In this document: piece by piece, positions 9,080 through 19,894 of the stretch
Layout of the letters: the number at the start of each line of letters is the position of its first letter
Position numbering within the stretch: position 1 is the first letter of the stretch
From: Isotricha intestinalis
Taxonomy: Eukaryota > Ciliophora > Litostomatea > Vestibuliferida > Isotrichidae
Direction: 5' to 3'
Assembly: GCA_023807065.1 (NCBI GenBank)
Contig: JAJJLU010003619.1
Span: 1 to 45,080 of the forward strand
DNA: 45,080 nt
The notes under the pieces: model-generated
Told to the model about the DNA's origin: nothing
What the model saw: only the letters and a program-made list of their open reading frames with translations
Database searches by the model: none
Made by a program: the position numbers and the translations under genes

Positions 9080-12000
9080 TTACTTACTTATATTATGGTT
9101 TGGATATATTGTTATTTCATTTAAGGTTTCTATTATATTTACATTATTAATGTAAAATTTTCCTTTTAAAAATCTGAAAGTTAGGTCTTTTATTTCAAAA
9201 AATTTTTTTTTGAAAAAACGTAATAATAATTTTAAAGATATATATTTACACTTTAATTCTGTTTCTGAAGGTTTTTTATTTGTGTTCTTATTATTATTTT
9301 CACTAAATTGGGTATTTACAGAAATTTTATTTGATTTTAAATCACACTCATTAAAAGATTTTTCTAAATTTGATTCATTTTTTTGTATAATTTCAGATAC
9401 GTCTTTTTCTTTTTTTAAAATAGAATCATTTGAATTAATTGTTTCTATTTTATTTTTTAAATTTAAATTATCTTCTTTGAAATCTATTTTAATATTTTCA
9501 TCAAATATTATTTCAGATTCATCTTTATTGTTTTGATTTGGAATAATTAAACTTTTGTCATGTGAATAAACTGTATTATTATTATTAATTGTTTTATCTT
9601 CTATAATTATTTTATATTGACTAAAATCAATTATATCTTTTTTACTTAACCTGTTTTTTAATAAATTTATTAAGCTTTGATCTAAATTAATTACTTTTTC
9701 AACATAATCTTTAATTTTTTTCTTTTTTATTTTTTCATTTATTAAAGTATTTCTTTCAATACTTTTATAAATATTATCATTATTTAAATTAAAAAATAAT
9801 TTTAAATCAAATAATCTTAAAAGATTATCATATTTTTCACTTGAATTTTTAATAATATCATTTTCAAAAACTTTATAATTTTGAATATATAGTTCTCTTA
9901 TATTATTATTTGAAAATAAATTAATAAAATCATCTATAAAAAAATCAAAGGTAAAATCATTTTTTTTTAAATAATCAAAAAGAGAATTAGAATTTAATAT
10001 TTTTGTATTTTTAATATTTTTTTTAATAAATTCTACTTTTTCTTGAAATTTTGAATCTCCAAAATCAAAAGTTCCATAAATTTGAAGTAAATTTTCTAAT
10101 TTAATATTTATACTTTTTTCTTTTTCAATTTTATTATAACAATAATCAACAATCTCTTTCATAAATAATATTTTATTTGATGGATTTTTGATTTTATAAA
10201 AATAACTTAAATGTAATAAAGAGATTATCATTTTTAAATAATCATTATCATCCATAAATCGTTTATTTATTAAAGATATTAATTCAAAGATATCATTTGA
10301 TATAAAGTAAATCATAAGAGATTTTTTAAATAAATTTGATAAAGGAATTAACTTTTGCTTTTTTATATTTTTATCAAACATTATTTTCAATAATTTATTT
10401 CCTTGATTATTTGAAATTTTAGTTAAAAAGAAAGAAATGAAGTAAATTAACAGACGTAAGATTTTGAATAATTCATTTATTTTAATTGAAGTATTTTCTT
10501 CATAAAAAACAATATTAGGTTCTGAAAGAATAATATCATTTAAATAATTTAATTCTTTTGAATATTTTTTCTTATATTTTAATTGATTTGTATTTTGAGT
10601 TAATATTTTAGAAATAATATCATCAATAATTTCATTTGTTCTTTTTATAATGTTTGTAAAATAATCAAAAGCTAACTTTTCTTTTAAATTTTGGAATGAA
10701 GAAATGATAAGAATTTTTTCATAAATTAATATAAAATAATTAATAGAAAAATATTGAGAATAAATTAATTGAAAAAAATCAGAATTATAAATAAAATCTA
10801 CTATGTAATGATAAATTTTATCTGAAATATTAACATTATTATTTAATAAATTTTCTTCTTTAAAAGAATAAAATAATTTATTTTTGATTGGAAATTTACC
10901 AAGAAAAGAATCATTTATTATATGTAATAAATATATGAAATTTATTTGGAAATTATTATTATCATTAAATAAAAATTCTTTATTAGAAAAAATTCTTTCT
11001 GTTCTATTAAAAATAATGCAAAGTATATTAATGAAAATAGGTTCTTCTTCAAATTTGTTTGTAAAGTTAAATAAAAAATATTTATCATATATTAAATTAA
11101 AAGATAATTCATCCTCAAGATCTATTAAAATATCAAGTATATTAAATGAATCAAAAATTTTATTGATTTTATTTTTTCTTTCATTAATGTAATATTTGAT
11201 TATTAGAAAATAAAGAAATTCAGTAATTTTAAACAAAGTTCTTTCTTTATATATTGATTGTAAAAAAGAAGCTAATTTAAATAATATATTATTATTTTTA
11301 TTCACACATATACTTCTAAAAGTTTGAAATACTTCTATTTTTTTCTTTTGATTTAATAATTCTTTTATGTTTTTTTTCTTTTTATGTATTAAACCTAATT
11401 TATATTGATTGGATTGATTGATTAAAATATTTTTAATTATTTGATAAACTTCTTTTCTCTCATTTTTTGTTTTAAATAATGAATTAATAAAAATCCATAA
11501 TTTTTTAGTATCAGTATTCTTACTAAATAAATCATAAAGAATACATATTATAATTTGTTTAAAAAATAAAACTTCATATATACTAATGTTATATATTGAT
11601 ATTGATTCATTATTTTCATTTAAAGAGCATGATATTTTATTTATTTTTTCAAAAATATAATTTTCATATAAAAAATCTTCATATTTTAAAGTAGTAAAAG
11701 AAAATGAAATAAATTTTGAAAAAATTCCAGAATGTAATAAAGGATTTATCAATAATATATTTTTAATAATTTTTCTTTTCATTAAATTATTTTGAAGAAT
11801 ATTTTGAATTTTAGCATATAAATAATCTATTTGCTCAATATTTAAATAAATAGAATTACTATTATAAAACTTATTTAAATAAATAAGAAAGAAATATATA
11901 CTTTTTAAATCAAAACTAAATATATAATCTATAGTTTTCTTTGTAATGTGTTTTGAATTTAGAATATTATAAAATTCTGAATAATTTAAATATTTATAAT

Positions 12001-13264
12001 AAACATTTTTGATATCAAAAGTTATTTTTTTATTTTCTTTTTTAGTAATTATAATCAAAGAAATTTGTTCATTTTTTGAATGAATATAACAAAAAAGGCA
12101 TTTATTATTTTCTCCTTTAAATACATCATTTAAATTTAAATGAAAGAAAGATAAATTATTATAATGAAATAAACAAAAATTTAAAGACTCTAAATTTATT
12201 AAAACTAAATTTGTAAAATTAATGTTGATTATACAATAATTATTACTGAAAAAAATATCTGAAATTAAATTCAAATCTTTTGCATTATTTTTTCCAATTT
12301 TGACTAAAAATTCATCAGAAAATAAAATTTTAAAGAATTTTATTTTAAAATTAACAAAAACAATTTTAAAAGTTTTATTATCATAACTTATAGAACAACA
12401 TAAATAATGATTTATTCCTTTAACATGAAAAGAAATAACATTCGAATAATTAAAAAAGCCTAAATCAATTTCTAAAGTATCTTCAATAATATATAACAGT
12501 TCATCATTATCATAAATTAAATGAAAAATAAGAATATAATCTCTTAATTCTTTTTGATTTTTTATTAGAAAAATAAGCATTAAATCTTTTTCATTCTTAA
12601 AAATTATATTATAATTTATTCCATATTCAATAGAAGAATTATCCATAAAAATATTTTTTGGTGAATTTAAATTTATAATATTATGATTTATTTCTTCTAT
12701 TTGAGAAAGTTTAAAAGAAAAGTCAATATGATTTCGTGTTATTTTTAATAATATTTCTTCAAGTTTGTATAAACTTTGTTTATGATTAGAATTATTGTTT
12801 ATAAATATAAAATTTTTTCTGTTTAAAGATTGAATACATATTATTTTTTTTGATATAAAAATATTATTTGTATTTCTATTTAAATTTAAAAAAGATAAAT
12901 TCGTAAAAATTTTTTTTAAAAAAAATCTTTCATCTTCAAAAATATATTCTTTTATGTTTGATTCATTAATATATTCAATTGGAATTAAAGACAATAATTT
13001 ATCTTCTTTATAATTATAAATCCCTAAATTTACAAATTTACTTTTTATTTTTTTTAAAAAAACTAAATTATTTCCTTCTGAATCTAATCCAAAATTATTA
13101 AAATCATATTTTTTATTATTGTGTTGAATATTTAAAGATAAATTGTTTGATTTCTTTTGTTCAATATTCATTAAATAAATTTTATAATCAGATCTATGAG
13201 GTTTTATTCTTCTTATTTCAATATTATTTTCTTTTTGACAATAATTTAAATTTCTAATAAACAT
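9080..13264 (-). CDS. Giant (1394 aa) protein of unknown function
   Basis: I do not recognise this protein. Residues 1 to about 420 are rich in alternating hydrophobic strands with repeated short segments (for example NNYCIININFTNLVLINLE), compatible with a beta-propeller-like N-terminal half. About 420-1150 is predicted mainly helical with Asn/Lys/Ile/Phe-rich segments. About 1200-1340 is charged and low in hydrophobics (disordered). The final 45 residues (LLRFFKKKFFEIKDLTF region) are structured and basic. The layout loosely recalls the gamma-secretase-activating-protein family (propeller plus helical C-terminus), but no diagnostic motif was found. No signal peptide or clear transmembrane helix. 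The start is the first ATG (MFIRN); an internal Met at about residue 32 is also possible. The frame is uninterrupted and codon use is like its neighbours. Confidence 0.7.
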   Translation of the reverse strand: MFIRNLNYCQKENNIEIRRIKPHRSDYKIYLMNIEQKKSNNLSLNIQHNNKKYDFNNFGLDSEGNNLVFLKKIKSKFVNLGIYNYKEDKLLSLIPIEYINESNIKEYIFEDERFFLKKIFTNLSFLNLNRNTNNIFISKKIICIQSLNRKNFIFINNNSNHKQSLYKLEEILLKITRNHIDFSFKLSQIEEINHNIINLNSPKNIFMDNSSIEYGINYNIIFKNEKDLMLIFLIKNQKELRDYILIFHLIYDNDELLYIIEDTLEIDLGFFNYSNVISFHVKGINHYLCCSISYDNKTFKIVFVNFKIKFFKILFSDEFLVKIGKNNAKDLNLISDIFFSNNYCIININFTNLVLINLESLNFCLFHYNNLSFFHLNLNDVFKGENNKCLFCYIHSKNEQISLIIITKKENKKITFDIKNVYYKYLNYSEFYNILNSKHITKKTIDYIFSFDLKSIYFFLIYLNKFYNSNSIYLNIEQIDYLYAKIQNILQNNLMKRKIIKNILLINPLLHSGIFSKFISFSFTTLKYEDFLYENYIFEKINKISCSLNENNESISIYNISIYEVLFFKQIIICILYDLFSKNTDTKKLWIFINSLFKTKNERKEVYQIIKNILINQSNQYKLGLIHKKKKNIKELLNQKKKIEVFQTFRSICVNKNNNILFKLASFLQSIYKERTLFKITEFLYFLIIKYYINERKNKINKIFDSFNILDILIDLEDELSFNLIYDKYFLFNFTNKFEEEPIFINILCIIFNRTERIFSNKEFLFNDNNNFQINFIYLLHIINDSFLGKFPIKNKLFYSFKEENLLNNNVNISDKIYHYIVDFIYNSDFFQLIYSQYFSINYFILIYEKILIISSFQNLKEKLAFDYFTNIIKRTNEIIDDIISKILTQNTNQLKYKKKYSKELNYLNDIILSEPNIVFYEENTSIKINELFKILRLLIYFISFFLTKISNNQGNKLLKIMFDKNIKKQKLIPLSNLFKKSLMIYFISNDIFELISLINKRFMDDNDYLKMIISLLHLSYFYKIKNPSNKILFMKEIVDYCYNKIEKEKSINIKLENLLQIYGTFDFGDSKFQEKVEFIKKNIKNTKILNSNSLFDYLKKNDFTFDFFIDDFINLFSNNNIRELYIQNYKVFENDIIKNSSEKYDNLLRLFDLKLFFNLNNDNIYKSIERNTLINEKIKKKKIKDYVEKVINLDQSLINLLKNRLSKKDIIDFSQYKIIIEDKTINNNNTVYSHDKSLIIPNQNNKDESEIIFDENIKIDFKEDNLNLKNKIETINSNDSILKKEKDVSEIIQKNESNLEKSFNECDLKSNKISVNTQFSENNNKNTNKKPSETELKCKYISLKLLLRFFKKKFFEIKDLTFRFLKGKFYINNVNIIETLNEITIYPNHNISK

Positions 13265-13659
13265 TTATTTAAAAACTAAACAAACATGTGTTTATTTTAG
13301 AAATTAAAATATTTTTTAAAATTAAAAATGAATTTATTTTAAATAATTATTTCTAATCCTTATCTTTTAACTAAATATAATATATTTGTCACATTATTTT
13401 ATATTAAAAATAAAACAATATATTTTTATGTATATTTATAAATTAATCACTTATTAGATGGAATTAGGTTTCATAAAAATATTAGGAAAAATTTAATCAA
13501 TTCAATTAATTATAATTAAAAATTTGTTTTATTTAATTTAATAGAATAAGCATGAATCTTCCAACCTTTTATTATTTAATTTTGATAATTATTATTGATT
13601 AATTTTTTAAAATTTTTAAAATTTTAATTCATAATTTTTTCTAATCAATTAAAATTTCT
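13265..13659. other. Divergent intergenic region
   Basis: 395 bases between two genes transcribed away from each other. It is almost entirely A/T runs and must hold both promoters. No RNA gene, repeat or conserved box was recognised. Confidence 0.5.
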
Positions 13660-15192
13660 ATGGATATGCAAATTACAATTACACAATGGAATGAAGAATA
13701 TAAAAAATTATCAAATTTATTTAAAACTGAAGAAAATAATTTAATAAAGACATTTCTTCAAGATGATTATTCCTTATTAAAATTATATCAAAACTTAATT
13801 AAAATTGATAGTGAAAAAGAAAAAACAAATTTCCTAAAAATTGAAAGACAACTTAAAAATTATATTTATGAAGCTTTTTCATTTTTTCAAGAAAAAACAA
13901 TAACAAGAGCAAATAATTTTGATTTTCAAAGTAAAATGAAAAAAATAGATGATTTATTTCATAAAATAAAAAAAGATTTAAAAGTAAAATATGATAATTT
14001 ACTTGAAGAAGAAAAGCAATTAGAAAAAGAAATAAACAATTATTCAAAAGATTTTGAAGAACTATTTAAATTAGAAGAAAAAGAAATAAAAACTCAAAAT
14101 TTATTAAATGTTCAAAAAGAAAAAAAGCAAAAAGAAAAAAAATCAAATAATTCAAATTTTGATTTAATAAACAAATACATAAATAATATAATGAATAATA
14201 TAGGATTAATAGAAAATGAAATAAATAATATAACAATAAGTGATATAGAAAATATAATAGAAAAATCAAATAATTCTGATTTAAAAGAAATAAAAGATAT
14301 AATAGAAAATATAACAAATATAATCGAAAAAAAGATAGGAGGAAATAATCTTGGTTGGCAACAAAAAGAACATGAATTATTTTTAGAATTAAGAAATTCT
14401 TTTCAAAATAATATTTCTAATTATGAATTTTTAACTTCTTTATGTAGTTTAATTCCTTATATTCCTTCTTCTGAACATAAAAATCATATTAGAAATTTTG
14501 AAAAATATTCTCAATTAAAAGAAGTTAAGAAAATATTAGTTAAAAAATATCAAGAACTTTTATCTTATATTGAAGATGAAAATAAAATTATAAATTTGAA
14601 AAAAAATAATATCTTAAATAAAAAAAATTCTTCTGATTTTGACAATAAAAAAAAATTATTAGTTAAAGAATGGAAAGACAAAAAAAATTTAGAAAAAAAT
14701 TCAATTTTAAAAAAACAGAAAATCGAAGAGAAAATTCAAAAAGAAAAAGAAAAAAATTTATATTTAATCAATAAAAAGAAAAATGAAGTTTTATTAAATG
14801 AATATAGAAAAAGGAAAAAGTTAAAAACAGAAACAACATCAAAAGAAAATAATCATAATAAATATAAAAATATATTTGATCAAATTGATTTAGAAAGAAT
14901 AAAACAAAGGGAAAATATATTATTAGAAAAAAGACAAAAAGCAATAAGAGCTCAATCAGGAAATAATATAAGAACAGATTTAAATATCTATAATTATACA
15001 AATAATAATACTAATAATAATAACAATAATCTTAAAAATTCAGCAAAAAAATATAAAAATCAATCAAGAGTTATAAATACTATAGAAGGATTATCTAGTA
15101 ATATGACTCAATCATTTAATTTAAATAATGATAAAGGAAGAAATCAAAATAAAAAGATTTCAAAATATAAATCAAAAGATAATTTTTCATAA
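13660..15192 (+). CDS. CCDC112/CCDC148-like coiled-coil protein
   Basis: A 510-residue coiled-coil protein. A Trp-containing segment at about residues 228-300 (GWQQKEHELFLELRNSF, then SLIPYIPSSEHKNHIRNFEKY) matches the G-W-x-x-x-[ED]-H-x-x-F ... I-P ... H ... y arrangement I know from the CCDC112/CCDC148 group, proteins tied to centriolar satellites and cilia. The downstream part, with W-K-D-K-K repeats of Lys/Glu helices and ERIKQRENILLEKRQKAIRAQ, also fits their C-terminal half. The Asn-rich tail is likely disordered. Probable role: centrosome/basal-body or microtubule-associated scaffold. Coiled-coil nature is certain; the family link is moderate. Confidence 0.75.
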   Translation: MDMQITITQWNEEYKKLSNLFKTEENNLIKTFLQDDYSLLKLYQNLIKIDSEKEKTNFLKIERQLKNYIYEAFSFFQEKTITRANNFDFQSKMKKIDDLFHKIKKDLKVKYDNLLEEEKQLEKEINNYSKDFEELFKLEEKEIKTQNLLNVQKEKKQKEKKSNNSNFDLINKYINNIMNNIGLIENEINNITISDIENIIEKSNNSDLKEIKDIIENITNIIEKKIGGNNLGWQQKEHELFLELRNSFQNNISNYEFLTSLCSLIPYIPSSEHKNHIRNFEKYSQLKEVKKILVKKYQELLSYIEDENKIINLKKNNILNKKNSSDFDNKKKLLVKEWKDKKNLEKNSILKKQKIEEKIQKEKEKNLYLINKKKNEVLLNEYRKRKKLKTETTSKENNHNKYKNIFDQIDLERIKQRENILLEKRQKAIRAQSGNNIRTDLNIYNYTNNNTNNNNNNLKNSAKKYKNQSRVINTIEGLSSNMTQSFNLNNDKGRNQNKKISKYKSKDNFS

Positions 15193-15379
15193 TTTCTTTT
15201 TAAAAAATAAAATATAATTTAAACTAGAATGTGTTTTATATATATAAAAAATTATTATCTAGTAATTGAACATAAAAATATTATATAATTTATTTATTTC
15301 AATTTTTTAATAGTTAAATATATACTTTAATAAGTGATTTACTTTATTTTATGTGAATTTATTTTATTTAATTTATTAT

Positions 15380-17143
15380 TTAAATATCTGGTTCACTATC
15401 AGATTCTTCATCATCAAAAATATTTAACATATTTTCTGCTAAATCTTGATATATATAAATCATATTAAAAATTGATTCACATTTATCTTTGTAATCAAAT
15501 TGCTTATCTTTATCAACCTTAGCTAAATATTTTAAAGTAGATAATTCATAAGTTTTATAATCTTTCTTAAAATTTTTTAAATTTTTAATAGCATAATCAA
15601 TAAAAGGTCTATTATTAGTTAAACAACTCATAGAATCAATATAATTATATAAATTCTTTTCACTTAATATTTTATAATATTTCCTAGGATAACATATAGG
15701 AAGAGGAAATTTTTCTTCAGAATTAAATATAATATAAGATAATTTATTGAGGAAAATATCATAATTTTGATTTAATATTTTATAATTATTTTCCATTCCA
15801 AAACAAATAGTAGAATTAAATTTATTTAAATGAATTCCCATTTCTAAAAGTGTTTTCCATGAAAACTTTTTATCATGAACATTCCTAGATAAATTAACTA
15901 AATAACCATTAGTATATAATTCTTTAGGTAATTTATTATTAACATCTTCAAGTAATAAAAATAAATCACTTTCCATTAAATTTAAAACAGATTCATTTGT
16001 TAATAAATTTTGAATATAAGAAGATTTAGCATATAATTTACTTCTTAAAGGCATATATAAAAGTTGTAATTGTAAAGAGCAAAAAGAAGAAAAATAATAA
16101 TTATAAACAGAATCAATTTCTTCATTTTCATTAAATTTATATCCAAATAATTCTTTAATACAACTTTTATTGTCTTTAATATAAATAGGATTAAAAATAA
16201 CATTTCCACCATCAATATCTAATAAATCACTTAAAAACCAGATATTATTAATAAATTTTTCAATATTAAAAACACCATTAATATCATTATAAATAATATT
16301 ATCATCATATCCATTAATTAATCTAATATTTTTAGGAATCATTTCGTGAATATTTTCTAACATAAAATTACCTATTCCTCCCCATAAAGAATTATAATCC
16401 ATATTAAAATGTAATATTTCTAATCTATCACAATCTTCTAATTGTTTTCTAAAATTATCTTCAAAATCTTCATAATAAGAACTATTTTTATTTTGTAAAA
16501 AATCTTTTCCTCTTATATATGATGTTTGTTCTTTTGTATCATAATCTATTGTTTTTATTTCATTTAATGCATTATATGGTAATTTTATTTTAAGATAATC
16601 ATTCCAATTTTTTATTGAGTTTTCAAAATCAAAATATTCATATAATTCTTCATCTGGTAAATCCATTAATTCATTTAATTTATTTCTTTTTTTTATTTCT
16701 TCTTCAGTTAAATCAGTTTTCTTTTTATTTTCATTTTTTTTATTCATTATTTTATTTGTTTTTATTTCTTCTTCTTCTTCATTAAATTCATCATCTTCAT
16801 TTATTCCTGTCATCATATTTAAAAAGTTATTTTCATTTTGATAACTTTGAAAAATTTGAAATTTATTTTTTTCAACATCATTTAAATTTTGGTTTTTAAA
16901 TTCAAAAGCTAAAGATTCAATTGTTTCATTTGATAATTTTTCATTAGTTTGATAATATCTTCTTATATTATTTGAATAATCAAATAATAAAGCTCTTGGT
17001 TTTTCTGAGTCATTATATATCACTGTGTGAGATAAATTAAAAGGATTTTCTTCGTTTTTTAATAATTCATCATTTAAATTAAAAAAATGAGATAAAACGT
17101 AATTACTGAAATTACCAAATGATAAAAAAATTATTTCCTTCAT
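15380..17143 (-). CDS. Misato/DML1-family tubulin-like protein
   Basis: A 587-residue protein with the Misato signature. The N-terminus MKEIIFLSFGNFSNYVLSHF corresponds to the family's M-R-E-I-[IV]-T-L-Q-x-G-x-x-[AS]-N-[YF]-[VI]-x-x-H-[FY], followed by N-x-x-D-E-L. Further family blocks are NWNDYLKIKLPYNALNEI and the segment FRKQLEDCDRLEILHFNMD, equivalent to the E-D-R-V-R-x-F-x-E-E-C-D-x-L-Q-G-F block. Misato proteins are tubulin/FtsZ-related and act in mitochondrial distribution, spindle assembly and, with TCP-1, tubulin folding. An acidic low-complexity insert (EEEEEIKTNK region, about 120-150) and an acidic C-terminus (DDEESDSEPDI) are local features. It lies 107 bases upstream of nothing co-functional; the CDF-like gene follows on the same strand. 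Confidence 0.9.
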   Translation of the reverse strand: MKEIIFLSFGNFSNYVLSHFFNLNDELLKNEENPFNLSHTVIYNDSEKPRALLFDYSNNIRRYYQTNEKLSNETIESLAFEFKNQNLNDVEKNKFQIFQSYQNENNFLNMMTGINEDDEFNEEEEEIKTNKIMNKKNENKKKTDLTEEEIKKRNKLNELMDLPDEELYEYFDFENSIKNWNDYLKIKLPYNALNEIKTIDYDTKEQTSYIRGKDFLQNKNSSYYEDFEDNFRKQLEDCDRLEILHFNMDYNSLWGGIGNFMLENIHEMIPKNIRLINGYDDNIIYNDINGVFNIEKFINNIWFLSDLLDIDGGNVIFNPIYIKDNKSCIKELFGYKFNENEEIDSVYNYYFSSFCSLQLQLLYMPLRSKLYAKSSYIQNLLTNESVLNLMESDLFLLLEDVNNKLPKELYTNGYLVNLSRNVHDKKFSWKTLLEMGIHLNKFNSTICFGMENNYKILNQNYDIFLNKLSYIIFNSEEKFPLPICYPRKYYKILSEKNLYNYIDSMSCLTNNRPFIDYAIKNLKNFKKDYKTYELSTLKYLAKVDKDKQFDYKDKCESIFNMIYIYQDLAENMLNIFDDEESDSEPDI

Positions 17144-17250
17144 GGGAAAAAGAATATATTTAAAATAATAAATTAAAATATTTATTTTATTAAATTCAAT
17201 ATAAATTTTCTTTTTATTAATTTTTTTTTTATTAAAAATAAAATTTTTAA

Positions 17251-18312
17251 TTATTCCTCTTCTTCATCATCAATAACATAATCACAAATTAAATTATATT
17301 CTTGATTAATATTCATTAATTTTTCTGTTAATAAAGTTTTATTTAAGTTCTTTCCTTTAACTTTACAATATAGTTTAATTTCATTTTCAGAATTCATCCA
17401 AATTTTTAAGCAAATAATTTTATTACAATTTTCAAAATGTGAAATTTCATCATAAACTAAATTATAAAAATTATTATAACCAGAAAATTTTCCTTGCATT
17501 AAAACTCTCATAATAGAATGAAAAGAAGGTTTAACTAAAATTAAAACAACAAAAAAATTCATTATACTAATAATCATATATACTAAATGATATTCATGTT
17601 TTTCACAAAAAAAAGCAAAAAATAAAAGAAATAAAAGAGAAGATATTAAATCAGATATTAAACATTTAGTTAAAGAATTCATATTTTCAAAATGATTATT
17701 CCATATTTTAATTAATTTCGAACATTCAATTAAATTATTTGGTTTTCTCCATAAATGTAATTTAATTCTTGATTCAATATGAAATATATATTTATTTAAA
17801 ATTAATAAGGGAAAAAAATCTATAATAATTTTAAATAAATATAAATGTTTAAAAAAATGTTTTGGTGGATTTATTTCATGATGATCAGTAATAATATGAA
17901 GAGCTTGTAATAACATATAAATACTAACAATAAGTAAAAATATATTTATTGTTAAAGCTGATAAAAGTTCTATTCTTTTAATTTTATTATCTTTTTTTTT
18001 ACTTATTATTTCATTTAAAACAATTGATAAACAAGAAATTATAAATGAAATAGTTTTAAAAGAATTAAAAAAACCATCACTTATAATTTCTTTGTTTCCT
18101 AATTTTATCCCTTTGTAAAATTCATATAAAGTTAATATCATTAATGAAAATGATAATAATATTATTATTTTAAATCTTGGATGATTGTTAAATAAAAATA
18201 ATGTTATTGAAAATATCTTATTACCAGTAATTTCTACGTTGTCATCAATTAAATTTGGAGAAGTTTCATTTGTTGAAATTGGAACAATAGATTTCTGATT
18301 TTTGTCACTCAT
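17251..18312 (-). CDS. CDF (ZnT-like) cation transporter with altered metal site
   Basis: A 353-residue protein with six hydrophobic segments (about 48-66, 77-98, 117-138, 157-177, 216-236, 240-262) and a soluble C-terminal domain, the layout of cation diffusion facilitators. In active zinc/proton antiporters, TM2 and TM5 each carry H/D-x-x-x-D. Here TM2 reads S-D-G-F82-F-N-S-F-K86, or with one-residue offset F82 and K86 in place of His and Asp. TM5 reads C217-L-I-S-D221, keeping only the Asp. The His-rich loop is reduced to DHHEINPPKHFFKH. It may be a non-transporting heterodimer partner, as ZnT6 is for ZnT5, or use another substrate. Family confidence is fair, since the match rests on topology and TM pattern. 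The gene is divergent from 18479 with a 166-base gap. Confidence 0.65.
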   Translation of the reverse strand: MSDKNQKSIVPISTNETSPNLIDDNVEITGNKIFSITLFLFNNHPRFKIIILLSFSLMILTLYEFYKGIKLGNKEIISDGFFNSFKTISFIISCLSIVLNEIISKKKDNKIKRIELLSALTINIFLLIVSIYMLLQALHIITDHHEINPPKHFFKHLYLFKIIIDFFPLLILNKYIFHIESRIKLHLWRKPNNLIECSKLIKIWNNHFENMNSLTKCLISDLISSLLFLLFFAFFCEKHEYHLVYMIISIMNFFVVLILVKPSFHSIMRVLMQGKFSGYNNFYNLVYDEISHFENCNKIICLKIWMNSENEIKLYCKVKGKNLNKTLLTEKLMNINQEYNLICDYVIDDEEEE

Positions 18313-18478
18313 TTTAACAAAAAAAATACAATTTTTTTAATATATTTCATTAAAAGTTTTATTTTAAATAAATTCCTGAAAAATCTAATTTCAATGGAAA
18401 AATAATTTTTACAAAATAATATAATTAATTATAAAATAATCGATAACAAAAAAATTATATTTTTTAAATAAAAAAATT

Positions 18479-19894
18479 ATGGAAGATAAAAGTAAAGAAT
18501 CAATATTAAAATCATATTTATCAATAAAGCCAATAAATACAAAAAGAGCAGTTTCTTTACATTCATCTCTTCAAAAGAAAAAATTGGATTTTTCTAAAAT
18601 AAATAATATTAAAAAATATCCTCAATTAAATACTGAAAGATTATTAGAATATAAAAGAAGAAAAAAAATAAATATTAAAGTGACTGAATATCCATTAACT
18701 TCATTAGGTAAAAGTTCTTTAGATATAAGTAAAAAATTTGTTGTTCCAAAAAATAATTTAATTCCAATTTCTTATATTCAAGACATTAATAATAGTAATA
18801 ATTTAGAATTTAAAACTAATTATATTTTAAAATATGCTCAAAATGAAGATTCTTTTTTTAAATTAAAAAAAAGCATTAATTTAATTAGAGACGAAAAAAA
18901 AAGAAATTTCGAAGATATATATTTAAAAATACAAAAAAGTTTAGAAAGTCAATCTAAATTTTTTTTTGATGATAAATTATTCGAAAATGAAAATAATAAT
19001 AATGATATTTCATTTATGAAAAATATGATTTGTTTCTTTTATGATTATAATTTCAATTTTAATAAATTTTGTAATCTTTTAGTGAATGAATTGAAAAATG
19101 AAAAAGATCAAAATTCAAAATTAATAAAAAAAATGTATGAACAAAATTTACGTTTAACTTCCAAAACAAAAGAATATAATGAATTAAAGGAATATATAAC
19201 AAAATATGATACAAAATTTTCTTCAAATGAAAAAAAAGAAGATAAAATTAAAGAAATAAAAAATAAATCTTTAAAAAAAGAAAATGCTCAATTATTATCA
19301 ATATTTAATTTAGAAGAAGAAATAAAAGATTTAACTGAATTATTAGATAAAAATAAAGAATATTATAATAAATTTAAAGAAAGCCAAAATTTAGTAGAAG
19401 AAAAACAAAGAAAAAATGATCAAATGAGATTTGCTTATACTAAAGAATTAAATGATAAAAATATTCAATTTGCAATTGAAAAAGATAAACAAAATGAATT
19501 AATTGTTAAAGTTAATGATTTAGAAAAATTAATTTTAGATTATCATAAAAAAGATGAACAATATAAAAGACATATTATTGAATTACAAGCTCAAGTTAAA
19601 AAATTACAAATGATTATTGATGAAAAAATTGAAAATATATATATGTTAAATGAAGAATTTGAAACTTTTTATAGAGAATATAATAAAGAAAAAATTAATC
19701 ATCAACATACTTTTCAAGCTTTGCAAACTTTAGAAAATAAATTTATTCAAGAAAAGGAAGAAAGAGAATTAAAAGAAAAAGAAGAAAAAGAAAAAGAAGA
19801 AAAAAAAAATGAAGAAAACAAAAACGAAGAAAATAAAAATGAAGAAAATAAAAATGAAAATAAAGAAGAAATTAAAGAAAACAAAAAAGAATAA
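18479..19894 (+). CDS. Coiled-coil protein, unassigned
   Basis: 471 residues. The N-terminal 110 residues are basic and probably disordered. From about 130 to 420 the protein is nearly continuous coiled coil with Leu/Glu/Lys heptads (for example LEEEIKDLTELLDKNKEYY and LEKLILDYHKKDEQYK). The C-terminus is a low-complexity Glu/Lys tract with tandem NEENK units. It looks like a cytoskeletal or ciliary scaffold, but I recognise no specific family. The start follows an A-rich leader 166 bases from the divergent CDF-like gene. Confidence 0.7.
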   Translation: MEDKSKESILKSYLSIKPINTKRAVSLHSSLQKKKLDFSKINNIKKYPQLNTERLLEYKRRKKINIKVTEYPLTSLGKSSLDISKKFVVPKNNLIPISYIQDINNSNNLEFKTNYILKYAQNEDSFFKLKKSINLIRDEKKRNFEDIYLKIQKSLESQSKFFFDDKLFENENNNNDISFMKNMICFFYDYNFNFNKFCNLLVNELKNEKDQNSKLIKKMYEQNLRLTSKTKEYNELKEYITKYDTKFSSNEKKEDKIKEIKNKSLKKENAQLLSIFNLEEEIKDLTELLDKNKEYYNKFKESQNLVEEKQRKNDQMRFAYTKELNDKNIQFAIEKDKQNELIVKVNDLEKLILDYHKKDEQYKRHIIELQAQVKKLQMIIDEKIENIYMLNEEFETFYREYNKEKINHQHTFQALQTLENKFIQEKEERELKEKEEKEKEEKKNEENKNEENKNEENKNENKEEIKENKKE

